Of a DNA stretch of 64,000 bases, positions 44,401-56,148 are shown in pieces (position 1 is the stretch's first letter; every line of letters starts with the position of its first letter). This stretch comes from Blumeriella jaapii (lineage: Eukaryota > Ascomycota > Leotiomycetes > Helotiales > Drepanopezizaceae). Under the pieces are notes generated by a model. That model was not told the DNA's origin. It ran no database searches and saw only the letters and a program-made list of their open reading frames with translations. Location: the NCBI GenBank assembly GCA_009599575.1, contig VWND01000014.1, forward strand, positions 682,001 to 746,000. The letters are read 5' to 3'. Both the position numbers and the translations under genes were made by a program.

Positions 44401-47400
44401 TGAGCAGGTTGAAGGGCCTCAATGACTTCGGTGCTAAGATGAGAACGTTTACTGCCGGGACCATTACCACGAGTCTGCTGAAGCAGGCCAAGCAATTGGG
44501 TTTCTGCGATCGCCAACTCGCCAAATTCTGGAGCTCTAACGAATTGGCTGTTAGACGAATGCGAGTCGAAGCTGGAATCGTTCCTGTTGTCAAGAACATT
44601 GATACGGTTGCCGGAGAGTTCCCAAGTTTTACCGTTAGAGTCTCCATTTCCTTCTTTTCATTGCCCTCGAGCTTTCGGTGACATTGGCTAACTTTTGGGC
44701 TTCAGAACTACCTGTACCTGACTTACAATGGATCCGAGAGTGATGTCAAATTCGACGACCATGGAGTGATGGTTCTTGGAAGCGTGTTTAGTATGTTAAC
44801 TTGTCTTTTTGTATTTGGGCGAAAGCTAACTTGACATAGCCGGATCGGCTCGTCTGTGGAATTTGATTGGTAAGGCATCCTTCTTGCTGTCTTCGTATTT
44901 TTTGCTAACGGCGCTAGGTGCTCGGTGAGAGCTATTCGCACATTGAGAGCGTCCGGATTCAAAACCGTGATGGTCAACTATAACCCAGAGACCGTGAGTA
45001 CAGATTACGACGAGGCTGATCGCCTCTACTTCGAGAACATCAATCTTGAGACAATCCTCGATATTTACCAGCTCGAAAACTCGAGCGGTGTTCTCATTGC
45101 AATGGGTGGTCAAACACCCAACAACATTGCTCTGCCTCTTCACCGTCTCAATGTCAAGATTCTCGGTACCTCCCCAGAAATGATCGATACCGCCGAAAAC
45201 CGTTACAAGTTCTCTCGCATGCTCGATAGGATTGGCGTCGATCAGCCAACCTGGAAAGAGTTGACCAGCTTCGAAGAGGCAAAGGATTTCTGTAGCAAGG
45301 TTTCATACCCCGTGCTTGTACGGCCGTCTTATGTCTTGTCCGGCGCTGCCATGAACACGGTCTATTCCGAGGCCGATCTGGAGTCTTATTTACAACAGGC
45401 TGCTGAAGTATCTCGGGAGCATCCAGTTGTCATTACCAAGTACATAGAGAACGCCAAAGAAATCGAAATGGACGGAGTGGCGCGCAATGGGTACGTTGAG
45501 TTTCCCTTTTCATCTCTACAGAAATCACACGAGAAGGAATACGCCCCCTTCGCCCAGATCTGCGCGAGCAAAAAGAGAACTGATTTTCCGGTGCGCTTTT
45601 AGTAAATTAGTTGGCCATTTCATTTCAGAGCACGTCGAGAACGCTGGCGTGCACTCTGGTGACGCTACCCTCATCTTGCCTCCTCAGGATCTTGAGCTTA
45701 CCACCATCCGACGCATCGAAGAGGCTACTCGCAAGATCGGTGCTGCTTTGAACATCACTGGACCCTTCAACATCCAATTCATCGCCAAAGACAACGACAT
45801 CAAGGTGATTGAGTGTAATGTTCGAGCATCGAGGTCGTTCCCTTTCGTATCCAAGGTCATGGTATGCTTCTCGGCTCCTTGTTGATCTCCTCCTGCAACA
45901 CTATTGGATGCATTATTGCTAACTCGTTGCAGGGAGTCGACTTGATAGAGCTTGCTACAAAGGTACTCGTTTCCTTCCCCCTTCTGTATGTTTTAACCTC
46001 CGACTGACCCTACCGGCACGTACAGGCTATTACGGGGGTCCCGTTCACCGAATACCCTCTCACGACCCTGCCGTCCAACACCGTTGCTTGCAAGGTTCCT
46101 CAATTCAGCTTCTCTCGCTTATCAGGAGCTGATCCCGTTCTGGGTGTTGAGATGGCTTCCACCGGAGAAGTGGCATGTTTTGGTGTGGACAAGTATGAGG
46201 CCTACATCAAGGCTCTCATCTCGACGGGATTTAAGCTCCCCAACCGAAACATTCTTCTCTCTATCGGTGCCTATAAGGACAAGAAGGAGATGCTTCCTTC
46301 CGTACTCAAGCTCCAAAAGATGGGCTACAAGCTCTTTGCCACCGCTGGAACGGCCGATTTCCTGCAAGAGCACAATGTGCCTGTGCAGTACCTCGAAATC
46401 CTTGGCGAGGACGAAGATGACCAGAAGTCGGAATATTCTTTGACTCAGCACCTTGCTAACAATATGATTGACCTGTACATCAATCTTCCCTCCAGCAATC
46501 GTTACAGACGTCCTGCCAGTTACATGAGTAAGGGATATCGCACGAGGCGAATGGCTGTCGACTATCAAACACCTCTGGTCACCAACGTCAAGAACGCTAA
46601 GATTCTGATCGAAGCTATCGCTCGTCACTTTGATCTGGAGATTAGCTCCATCGATGCTCAGACCAGTCACAGAACTGTCGTTCTTCCAGGTCTGATCAAC
46701 ATAGCGGCCTTCGTTCCTGGCATTGTCACTCGCGGTAGCCACGACTTCTCCGCCGTGACTAAAGCATCGATCGCTGCTGGATTCACCATGGCCCGGATCA
46801 TGCCTCTTGGTGTGGATGGTTCCGTCACAGATGTCGGCGCTCTGAAGACTGCTCAGCTTAATAGCAAGCGCGGAGCAGGATGCGATTACAACTTCTCTGT
46901 TGCTGCCACATCGGAGAATGCAGACCAGATCAGCCAAGTCACTGGCGAGGTTGGATCTCTCTACATCCCATTCAACCATCTCTCGGGCAATATCAGCAAG
47001 GTGGCTGCTATGACTGCTCATTTTGAGGCCTGGCCTAACTTCAAGCCTATCATAACCGATGCGAAGATGACAGACCTAGCTTCCATTCTGTTGTTGGCCA
47101 GTCTTCACAGTAGAAATATCCACGTCACCAGCGTTACAACCAAGGACGACATCAAACTTCTCGCACTGTCCAAGCAGAAGGGGCTGAAGGTCACTTGCGA
47201 TGTTTCGGTCTACTCGCTGTTCCTCTCGCAAGCCGACTTCCCAGAAGCCACCTTCCTTCCCACCGCCGACGATCAAGCAGTGCTCTGGGAGCATATCAGC
47301 ATCATTGATATCTTCTCCATCGGAAGTATACCATACCAGCTTGCAAACGCCGCGCAAAAGCCGGCCAACGCCGCTGCGGGTATTGCCGATGTCATTCCAC

Positions 47401-48989
47401 TTCTGTTCACAGCCGTCGCAGATGGCAGACTGACCATCGATGATGTCAAGGCTCGTCTTCACGACAACCCTAAGGAGATCTTTGAGCTTCACGAGCAGAT
47501 CGGTGCCTCTGTCGAGATTGAAATTGATCGCTCACACCGTTGCCGCGGGCCCTGTATGGTCTCCCTTCATTGGGAAGACCGTTCGAGGATCAGTAAAGCG
47601 AGTTTTCTTCCAAGGAAAGACCGCTTGTCTGGATGGCGAGCCTTGTTACGACAGTGCTGACGGGAGAGATATGTCGTCTCACTTGATTGACGCTCATCTC
47701 GCACGCCCGGCATCTCCCATGGTCAAGGCATTGCCCGGTTCCCCTGCTCTAGGTCCAAGACCAGACAGCTCTCTCGAACGCAGACAATCTGTGCTTGGCG
47801 CACCCTCTTTGCGTGCTGTAAACAGAGCGCGATTCCTCGACGGACCGAATGCCCAGCAGAGTTCGAAGAGCAACTCCGTCATCACAGATGATTTTGAGTC
47901 TCCCCTCTACCCTCAGCCGACGCTCGCCTCCACCCTCCAGCAGCTGCTTGGCTCATCTCCGTTCAAAAACCAGCACGTGCTTTCTGTTGGCCATTTCACC
48001 CGCCAAGATCTCCACCTTCTCTTTACTGTGGCCCAGGAGATGCGTCTTGGTGTTCAGCGTGAAGGTGTTCTGTCCATCCTCAAAGGCCGCGTCCTAATGA
48101 CCATGTTCTACGAGCCCTCCACTCGCACATCTGCATCCTTCGACGCTGCCATGCAGCGCTTGGGCGGTCGCACAGTCGCAATTACAACCTCGCACTCCAG
48201 CACTACCAAGGGAGAATCCCTCGCCGACTCCATCCGTACATTAGGCTGCTACGGCGATGCAATCGTCCTACGCCACCCCGAGGAGAGCAGTGTCGACGTC
48301 GCCCGGAAATTCTCCCCCGTCCCCGTCATCAACGGCGGCAATGGCTCCAAGGAGCACCCAACACAGGCCTTCCTCGATCTTTTCACCATCCGTGAGGAGC
48401 TCGGCACCGTCACCGGACTGACCATCACCTTCACGGGTGATCTCAAATACGGCCGTACGGTGCACTCTCTAGTGAAGCTCCTCCAGCACTACGACGTCAG
48501 CATCCAGCTCGTTTCCCCCACGGCGCTCGCGCTGCCAGAAGAAATCCGTGACATCATCAAGCAAAAGCCCGGACAGCTTATCGTCGAGGCGACCGAGCTG
48601 ACGCCCGAGATTATCGCGCGTAGCGATGTCCTGTACTGCACGCGCGTTCAGAAGGAGCGTTTTGCCTATCTAGAGGAGTATGAGCGCCTCAAGGATAGCT
48701 TCGTGGTCGACAACAAGATGTTGAGAAATGCTAAAGCGACCATGATTGTGATGCACCCGCTGCCGCGCAACAACGAGGTGGGCGAGGAAGTCGATTTCGA
48801 TCAGAGAGCGGCGTACTTCAGACAAGTTTGTGCCCCTTTCTTTTTTTTTTTCCACCCTTCCCTGAGTTGTTTTTTTCCTTCTCCTTCTTTTAATCTATCT
48901 GGATCTGATTTGCTGACTACCTGTTGCTGCAGATGCGGTACGGATTGTACACGCGCATGGCGCTGCTGGCACTTGTTCTGGCGCCGTGA
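41494..48989 (+). CDS. URA2: Carbamoyl-phosphate synthetase / aspartate transcarbamylase (URA2 type)
   Basis: This fused enzyme makes carbamoyl phosphate from glutamine, bicarbonate and ATP and condenses it with aspartate, the first two steps of pyrimidine synthesis. Exons are 41494..41601, 41710..42235, 42349..44633, 44706..44790, 44840..44869, 44918..45490, 45603..45861, 45933..45962, 46026..48825 and 48933..48989, giving about 2250 residues, normal for fungi. Domains in order: small chain ([20 protein letters not shown]); glutaminase with nucleophile Cys in GICLGHQL and His in VQFHPES; two synthetase halves ([27 protein letters not shown]); a regulatory region ([19 protein letters not shown]); a dihydroorotase-like domain lacking the HxH metal site ([13 protein letters not shown]), so inactive as in other fungal Ura2; and transcarbamylase with [11 protein letters not shown] and [10 protein letters not shown]. 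Two frame slips interrupt an otherwise intact gene: a missing G near 44784 and two bases short (or one extra) near 47533-47539. Both look like sequence errors. Confidence 0.93.
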
Positions 48990-49758
48990 GCACAGATGCG
49001 ACGCATCCGTGTACATGAGAATGGTCTTTACGAATACGACCTCTCTCAAATTGGGGCCGTTGGGCGTCAACTTGGGATCGGGATGGCAAAAGGCAAAACA
49101 CGAAAATCAGCAAATTAGAAGCATGAAAAATCCGAGTTTGAAATCTATGTACATGTCATGTTGAATGCTATATACATCTACCGAATGCGGGGAATTGATT
49201 GGGGAGGGGCTCAGAGATCACCCCTATCCAGCAGAGCTGCGCCTACAAGGGCAAAAAGGCAAAACACGGCGACGAGGTCGGTTCTAGCGATGTAGCGACA
49301 GCTGCAAATAGTAAAATGCTTCAAACGGAGCTCTGCCGGGAAGGCGTGGTCTGCGATCCCCTGATCATGCAGTTTGACCTTGTGGCAAGGAGCCATGAGA
49401 GTGAAGAAACGAGAGGGTGTATTTAGGATGGTGTGTTGCTTTTTTTGGACCATCGGTTTCGTCATTTAGATGGTACAGTACAGTTCGCTGCGGATGTCGC
49501 GCTTCAATTGTGTTGATCGATACGAGCTACATGACACGTCAACTTTATCTGCCGGGACGGGGACGGGTTTGTTTTGTTTCGTATAGGGACGCTCGGAAAG
49601 GGCACCGAATGGAGTCAGGTAAATACAAATATCGCGCTTCGATTTCCCTTCGTTGGGATCGCTATACACATTTCTTTCTTTTCACATCGCGCTGGTTGCT
49701 GCAGTCTCTTCAGATTCTTTTCCGTCGACTCCTTACCTATACACACGTTCTTCTCAAG
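48990..49758. other. URA2 3' region and GH10 promoter
   Basis: No gene seen. There is a GTACAGTACAG word near 49472-49482. The last 100 bases before the GH10 ATG are T/C-rich, as is usual for a fungal leader. Confidence 0.5.
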
Positions 49759-51036
49759 ATGCGTACCGCCTTCGTTCTTCCTTTCCTTCTACCAGCAGCT
49801 CATGCGCAGCTCAACACTTTGGCCGTGGCAGCCGTGAGTTTCTCTCTCCGTCGAGGACCCGTTTGAAGCCGTTTTCTGACCTGGAGATGGATCGCAGGGC
49901 CTCAAATACTTTGGCTCAGCAACCGACAACGTTGAACTGAGTGATGCCCCCTATGTCGCGGTGCTCAGCGACGTGAGCGAATTCGGGCAGATCACGCCCG
50001 GAAACGCGCAAAAGGTTCGTCGAACAGCCCCTTGGGAGGGTTTTTTTTCCTCCTGAAAAAAACGCCACGGGATAGACAGATGCTGACGCGCTGCTTAGTG
50101 GGACTCGGTCGAGAAATCGCAGCAGACGTTTACGTTCGACAAGGGCGACGAGATCATAGCGCTGGCGTCGAACAACAACCAGATCGTAAAATGCCACACG
50201 CTGGTCTGGTACTCCCAGCTCCCATCATGGGGTACGTAGTCCATTCAGCCTCCTCCCCCAGCTCTCTCTCTCTCTCTCTTCCTCCCCGTGTTCCATCGCA
50301 AAGACCACCAGCTCACGCGGGCGTCTACGTAGTCTCTCAGCTGTCGAACTCGACGGTCGAGACGGTCATGCGAAACCACATCTTGCAGACCGTGACGCAC
50401 TTCCGAGGCCAGTGCTACTCCTGGGACGTGGTCAACGAAGCCTTCGACGACACGGACGCGGCGGCGCACCGCGACAACCCCTTCTTCAAGGCCATGGGCG
50501 AGGACTACATCCGCATCGCGTTCGAGACGGCGGCCTCGGCCGACCCGGGCGCAGTCCTCTACTACAACGACTACAACATCGAATACACGGGGCCCAAGCA
50601 GGCCGCGTGCCTGGCGCTCATCACGAAGCTGGTCGGGGCCGGCGTGCCCATCACGGGCGTCAGCGCCCAGGGCCACTACATCTCGGGCAAGATGCCGTCC
50701 GTGAACGACATCTCGACGAACCTGAAGCAGTACACGGCGCTGGGCGTCGAGGTCGCCATGACGGAGCTGGACATCCGCATGAGCCTGCCGGTCACGAACG
50801 CGTCGCTCGCGCAGCAGGCCCAGGACTTCGCGGACGCGACGCAGGCCTGTCTCGAGGCGCACTGCGTCGGCATCACCATCTGGGACTACACCGACAAGTA
50901 CTCCTGGATCCCGAAGCACTTCTCCGGCATGGGTGCGCCGCTGCTGTGGGACGAGAATCTGAACAAGAAGCCGGCGTACTACGCTGTCGCCGAGACGCTG
51001 AAGACGGCCGGGTCCGGGTACGTCCCTACCTACTAG
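49759..51036 (+). CDS. GH10 endo-1,4-beta-xylanase, secreted
   Basis: This retaining xylanase cleaves the xylan backbone of plant hemicellulose outside the cell. The coding sequence is join(49759..49833,49898..50014,50099..50231,50333..51036), 342 residues. The signal peptide is MRTAFVLPFLLPAAHAQ. Family motifs run in order: GLKYFGSATDN, QKWDSVEKSQQTFTFDKGDE, CHTLVWYSQLPSW, the acid/base Glu in WDVVNEAFDD (about residue 142), YYNDYNIE, GVSAQGHY, the nucleophile Glu in MTELDIR (about residue 252), and GITIWDYTDKYSWIP. There is no carbohydrate-binding module; this is a single-domain enzyme. All three introns (64, 84 and 101 nt) are spliced in phase with GT..AG ends, two of them with CTGAC branch sites. 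Expression under xylan induction would be expected, but I see no clear XlnR site to cite. Confidence 0.93.
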
Positions 51037-51752
51037 CTGCTGTCTGGTCATCTGGGGTAGGTAGAAGTCAGTGAGGGGGGAGAGGCGTACATACATACCT
51101 ACATACTACTCATTCTCGCTTCTTCGGGGCCTTCATGTGACGAGCTGGCTGGACAAGACCTGCGCTGGGAGACGGGGGTTTTATTTCCTTTTTTTTTTTT
51201 TTTTCTTTTCGGGGGAAATGGGTAAGCGAGGGGGGGGGGGGGGGGGGGGGGGGGGGAGGAGGAGGGATGGAAGGAGGTTCGACTTTTACATTGTACAAAT
51301 CAACTTTCGTGTTGTTCCATCCATGCACAAAGTAATTCATTCCACCTTTGCGCTGAGCCCTGAGCCATCCCACTTGGAAAGAAAGAAAGAAAGACGCCGT
51401 GCTCCATCCCACCCGCAAGACGAGCTCGTGGACCGAATGGCAAGTCAACCACGTCGGGCCCGGCACTGATCGTCATCAGTGCTCGTCGGGTTTGGATGCC
51501 CACAAGCAGTGAGAGAAGGTCGGTGTTTTGGGTCCGTGGCATTCTTGGGCGTGCAAATAGTGCGCCGGAGACGCGGTTGGCTGGAATGTGAGTGAGTCGC
51601 TCGCGCTACGCCGTGTTCGGATGCAGCATTTCCTGTACTGTACTGTACTGTACTGTACTGTATGTCCAGACAGCATGTATTGTATGTATGTATGTATGTA
51701 CAGTATGTCCAGACAGCATGTATGTATGTGTATGTATGTGTATGTATGTATT

Positions 51753-51783
<31 letters not shown>

Positions 51784-53144
51784 GTATGTATAAACAGTAC
51801 AGTCCTGTCCTGTCCTGTGAGCTTGACCTCCGCGACCCCAATGGGGGAACCGCGTGGCGAGCTCCAGGGGCAGGCAAGGGTCACTCGAGTCGAGGACGTC
51901 ACCGCCGCCACGCGCCCCAGCATTGTTTGTGTGTTGATGTTTCCGCGATGGTGTCATTGGTGTAACAGCCGGGCGATGTGTGTGGGGGAGCGCGCCGCCG
52001 GTGTCCAGGGCTCGCGGATCTCGACGGCGTGTGGTGTGGTCAGCCAGCCAGCCGTGCAACGTGGAGTTCTCACTCACCACCTCCCGCATCTCGATCGCCT
52101 GGCTCCTGCGCAGAGCCGGGGATGGCGGTGATGGGTACGGGCCATCGTGTACAACCGATAGACGACGAGTCCCAAGGTAGGTACTGTAGGTAGGCACGTC
52201 GGCGCGGTCTGCCAGCTCGATAGCGCGGGGGGCTCGAGACCAGCCAGAGGCCGGTCGGCGAGAGCAGCGCGAACACTCCCCCCCCCCACCCCCCCCCCCC
52301 GAACAGACGACATGGGCTTTTCACAATCCCATTCGCGGGCGCGGGGGTCATGGCCGAGCTTGCCATCGCGAGGTTGGAGCCGACGACGATCGCATCCCGA
52401 GCTCGACAACGGGCCGCTCTGCGTCATCGAGCAGTGAGTGGTGACCTGTGAGTCGGTGCTTCTGTGTCTATTCATCCCCATTACCGGCCCAGGTGGGAGG
52501 GGAAAGCCGCGCCGACTGCATTGGGATGTGCCGTAGGAAATCCTCCGGGACGGCAGACGGCAGGGAGGGAGAGAAGGGAGGCTCAACGGCTCATGGACGG
52601 GGGATGGTGGATGGTGGTACAGTTCTGTAGCGCGATGTGCCCTGACTACCCCGACGACCCCGACGACCCCGACGACCCAGCCGTGACGCGTTCGGGCGCA
52701 GGAGATCTGTCCATCCGGGCCTCGCAGGCAGACACACATGGCCGTCGTGGTGCCTCTTCTGTCGTGGTCGTCGGCGGGGGAGGGGCCTGGCACCCGAGCA
52801 TCCTCCGCCTGTGTTTTCTGTGTTTTCTTTCGGCTCGGCTATTGCTTCGGTTGGCATCTCGCGACTCTTGGCACCACCACAACAACGCGGAGCAGCTGGC
52901 GAGCTTTCCGCATTAGTGCACGCAGGCGCGCGAGACCAGAGATGCCATCTGGAGCTTGGATCGGCGAGGCCAATCAAGAGCGGAGGAGGTCGGCCGTGAG
53001 GAGGACCGACGTCTCCGTGTCTGTCTCCGTCTCCGCCGCTACGACGCTCACGGCGTCATCGTGGTCAACCATGGCCTGTCTGGGTGGCAATGGCCGCCCG
53101 TTGCTCAGAGCCGTTCGGGGGAGACGGGAGAGACGGGGGAGACG
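51037..53144. other. Intergenic, microsatellite-bearing
   Basis: No gene seen. It contains a 28-nt G-run near 51229-51257, a CTGTA array (51628-51662), TATG/TGTATG arrays (51672-51795) and a C-run at 52278-52302. GC-rich open frames on both strands lack any recognisable domain. Confidence 0.5.
51628..51795. repeat. (CTGTA)n and (TATG)n microsatellites
   Basis: Five to six CTGTA pentamers are followed by two long TATG tetramer tracts, separated by a repeated gtccagacagcatgta word. The two copies of that word show that the composite unit itself was duplicated. Confidence 0.85.
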
Positions 53145-53152
53145 TATATAAA
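53145..53152 (+). promoter_or_regulatory. TATA box of the Rds1-like gene
   Basis: TATATAAA lies 59-66 nt upstream of the ATG, a consensus match at a typical distance. Confidence 0.55.
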
Positions 53153-53210
53153 GGAGCCCGCGCTCTGTTTGCAATGAGAAACGCAACTTTCCCTCACCAA
53201 CAGTCTCACG

Positions 53211-55055
53211 ATGCTTTTCAAGGCAGGTCTCGCGGCTGGCTTCTTTGCCGCCGCTTCTGCTCTTCCACAGATCACCCAGATCGGTGACGGCCAGGTTCAC
53301 GCATCTCCGACCGCGCCCGCGCTTTTGGCCTGCGAGGTAAGTCCGGGACCTGCGTTGCTGCTCTTCCATCCGCTAAGATCGTCGTAGGCTGGCGATGACC
53401 AAGTGGAAGTGCCCACGACGGCGGCCGGTGTCCCGGTCAGCCAGGTATGTCTTCCCCCGCCCCCGATCTCCCATGGGGTGACTGAGTCGGCGCTCTTCAG
53501 ATCCACGACGGCCAGGTCCAGGTGCCCACGCGCGTGCCTGGGAGCCAACACGCCGCTGGCTCGGTCGCCTCGCCGTTCGGAGACTACTCGTATCCCCAGC
53601 AGGCCTCCGTCAACAGCGCTGCCGTCGCCGCCGCGGCCTCGTACGCCGGCGTGCCCGTCTCCCTGATCCCCGGGGCGACGAATGCGGTGCCTCCGGTGGT
53701 GAGCAGCCAGGTCACGGGCGTCACCTCTCACGGCCCCTATTCCGGCACGCCGACGACGACCGGCGCCGTCGCCAACTCGGCCGCGGGCACCGCCATCCCC
53801 GTGCTGCCTCCCAACCCGACGGCGCTCATCTACAGTCCGGACGGCAGCCTCCACGACCAGCAGCCGATCCCCTACCAGCCGGCCGGCGGTCTCGGCACCA
53901 ACGGCACCGAGCCCGTCTACCGCGTGCAGTCCGACTTCGACTACGAGTCCATCCTCCTCGGCCTCTACCAAGAGTGGATCGAGCTGGATCTCTTCCACCA
54001 CATCCTCGCCACCTTTTCCGAGGAGGAGTTCACGGCGGCGGGCCTGACGGCCAGCGACCGTTTCCTCATCGAGTTCATGGCCGACCAGGAGTCCGGCCAC
54101 GCCACGCTGCTGTCCAACCTGCTCGGCGGCCCCGGCGGCGCGACGCCGCAGTGCACGTACAACTACCCCTTCACCACGGTGCACGAAGCCTTCGACTTCA
54201 CCCAGAAGCTCACGCGCTTCGGCGAGTCCGGCGTCTGGGGGTTCCAGGCCCACCTGGACTCCCGCGAGGTGGCCCAGCTGCTCGACCAATCCATCGCCAC
54301 CGAGGCCCGCCAGCAGATGATCTTCCGCCAGTTCGCCGGCCTGTTCCCCATGCCGGTCTGGTTCGAGACGGGCATCCCGCAGTCCTGGGCCTGGACCCTC
54401 CTCGCGCCCTACATCTCCTCGTGCCCGGCGAACAGCAAGCGGCTGGCCTGGCAGAACTTCCCGGCGCTGACCGTCTTGAACCAGCCCAACAGCGCGCGCA
54501 TGAACGCCTCGCAGACGGCCTTCAACGAGACGACGGGGTTCGGGCCGGCGGCGCCGAGCCGCGAGCCTCCCGCGGGCGAGTCCTGCGTCGGCGCCAACGT
54601 CACCGGCTTCGACTGCTCGGCCGCCATCAGCCAGAACCGCAGCATCCCGCTGTCGTACCCGGGCCGCGAGGTCTTCCTGAGCTGGGAGAACCCGGGCCAG
54701 GCCGTGGGCCCCAACAACTCCTACGTGACGGACACGAAGGCCGGCCCGCCCGCGTGGGTGCTCTGGGTGAGCCAGCTGAACATCACCTACTCGCCCCTGA
54801 CGAACATCTCGTCGCGGGACGGCCTGAACTACGGCCAGACCATCCAGCCGGATGTCAGCACCTACGAGGGTGACCCAGCCATCAACGGTACGTTTCTCCC
54901 CCCTGGCCCTCGTCTCACCGACTAACAGCTCTGTCTCTGGCTTAGGCACCATGTTCATCGCGCTCACGGATAGCAACCTGCCCTACACGGCCTTCAACCT
55001 GAGCAACGTCAATCCCCACGTCGCCGCCGGCCCGTTCTTGTACCAGGCCGGCTAG
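53211..55055 (+). CDS. Rds1-like ferritin-fold secreted protein with Pir-like N-terminal repeats
   Basis: This belongs to the fungal Rds1 stress-response family, with a ferritin-like helical domain; the biochemical role is unknown. The coding sequence is join(53211..53336,53388..53444,53501..54887,54946..55055), 559 residues. The signal peptide is MLFKAGLAAGFFAAASALP. Immediately after it come two motifs, TQIGDGQVHASP and SQIHDGQVQVPT, which resemble Pir cell-wall repeats (SQIxDGQxQ). A Ser/Ala/Pro/Thr-rich linker follows. The ferritin-like part has FDYESILLGLYQEWIELDLF, then FLIEFMADQESGHATLL and LDQSIATEARQQMIFRQFAG, with Glu and E..H residues placed as in ferritin-like helices. Many N-glycosylation sites (NGT, NAS, NRS, NIT, NIS) fit secretion. 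Introns of 51, 56 and 58 nt are phase-correct. The opposite-strand open frame of similar length is a composition artefact. The cell-wall location is inferred from the Pir-like motifs. Confidence 0.88.
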
Positions 55056-55649
55056 ACGTCACTGGGCGCGCAGACGCGGAGTGACGGACGAGTTCCATGT
55101 AACACCACATACATGACGCTGTAATGTAATGACATGATCTTGTCGGCGTACCCGTATTAATAGACACCTCTTTTTACTGTCGATCTTCGTCTCGCTGTCT
55201 GTCCCCGCTGAAGACCGCTCACGTAAATAAATAAAACGCGTCAACACCCCGACACTTTCTTTCCCTTTCCCTTTCCCCATGCCACTTGCGCTCCTCCGCC
55301 CCCGTCCCCGCCCTCGTACTGTACGGTACATGGAGTAAAGTAACCAGCAGACATGTACTGTGTACATGTTTCTCTGGACGTACAAGCCAGAAAGTAGCAC
55401 ATTTCCAATCCACCGCATCCCAAATCCACAGCATCCCCCATCCACCACATCTCCAATCTCAAACCGCAGCCGCGAGCGCCCCCCATCACGCCTCTATTCG
55501 ATCGCACTGCCACACGAACGCACGCACCTAATAACTAGACCACCAGAGGACACTCACTCACTCACTCACTCACTGCACTCACGTACCTACCTACCTACCT
55601 AGGTACCTATGTATCCACCGCGCACACTACACAGGCAAGCGCTGGAGTG

Positions 55650-55700
55650 GCAGTAGGTAGGTAGGTAGGTAGGTAGGTAGGTAGGTAGGTAGGTAGGTAT
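55650..55700. repeat. (TAGG)n microsatellite
   Basis: About twelve TAGG tetramers. A complementary CCTA array lies at 56396-56455, so the two could pair as an inverted repeat about 0.7 kb apart. Confidence 0.9.
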
Positions 55701-55938
55701 TCAGCTTTGCTTGTTTGTTTGTTTGCTTGTTTGTTTGGTTGCTTGCTCGCTTATTTATTTGTCTAGAGAATCAAACAGTTACATCTATCTGAACGCCGAT
55801 ATTTATATCTATCTGTTTGGCATTATGTGCTGTACCTAGATACCTAGATACATACCTCTGTACCGTACTAACTTTTTTTTTCTTTTCTTCCTTTCCGTAA
55901 AAAAAACACATCCATCATCAAACACATTACATAAAAAA

Positions 55939-56148
55939 ACGGGTATGTATAAAACATGCCAAGAACACACAGGAATAACTACCTACCTATGATGACGACA
56001 CGACGACAAGTCATGACCGTCACCATCCATAATCCGAAGGCTCGCTCGCGCCTTCCATAGCATTAGAACATCCATACTACATACCTAGGTAAACAGCCCT
56101 TACGGCACAAAAGAATGAACCATCTTTGACTTCACTACTCTCTGTTAC
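55939..56148 (-). repeat. Dispersed non-coding element, copy B
   Basis: Read on the minus strand this 210-nt segment matches copy A (25305-25493) along its whole length. Relative to copy A it has extra ctaggta-type bases at two points (after gctgttta and after catcatag) and an extra gcga. These small insertions share the TAGG sequence of neighbouring microsatellites. No coding potential is visible. Confidence 0.8.

Noticed and set aside
53297..54976. A minus-strand open frame of about 559 residues opposite the Rds1-like gene
   Set aside because: It is a GC-rich shadow of the true gene; the plus strand has spliced exons, a signal peptide and family motifs.
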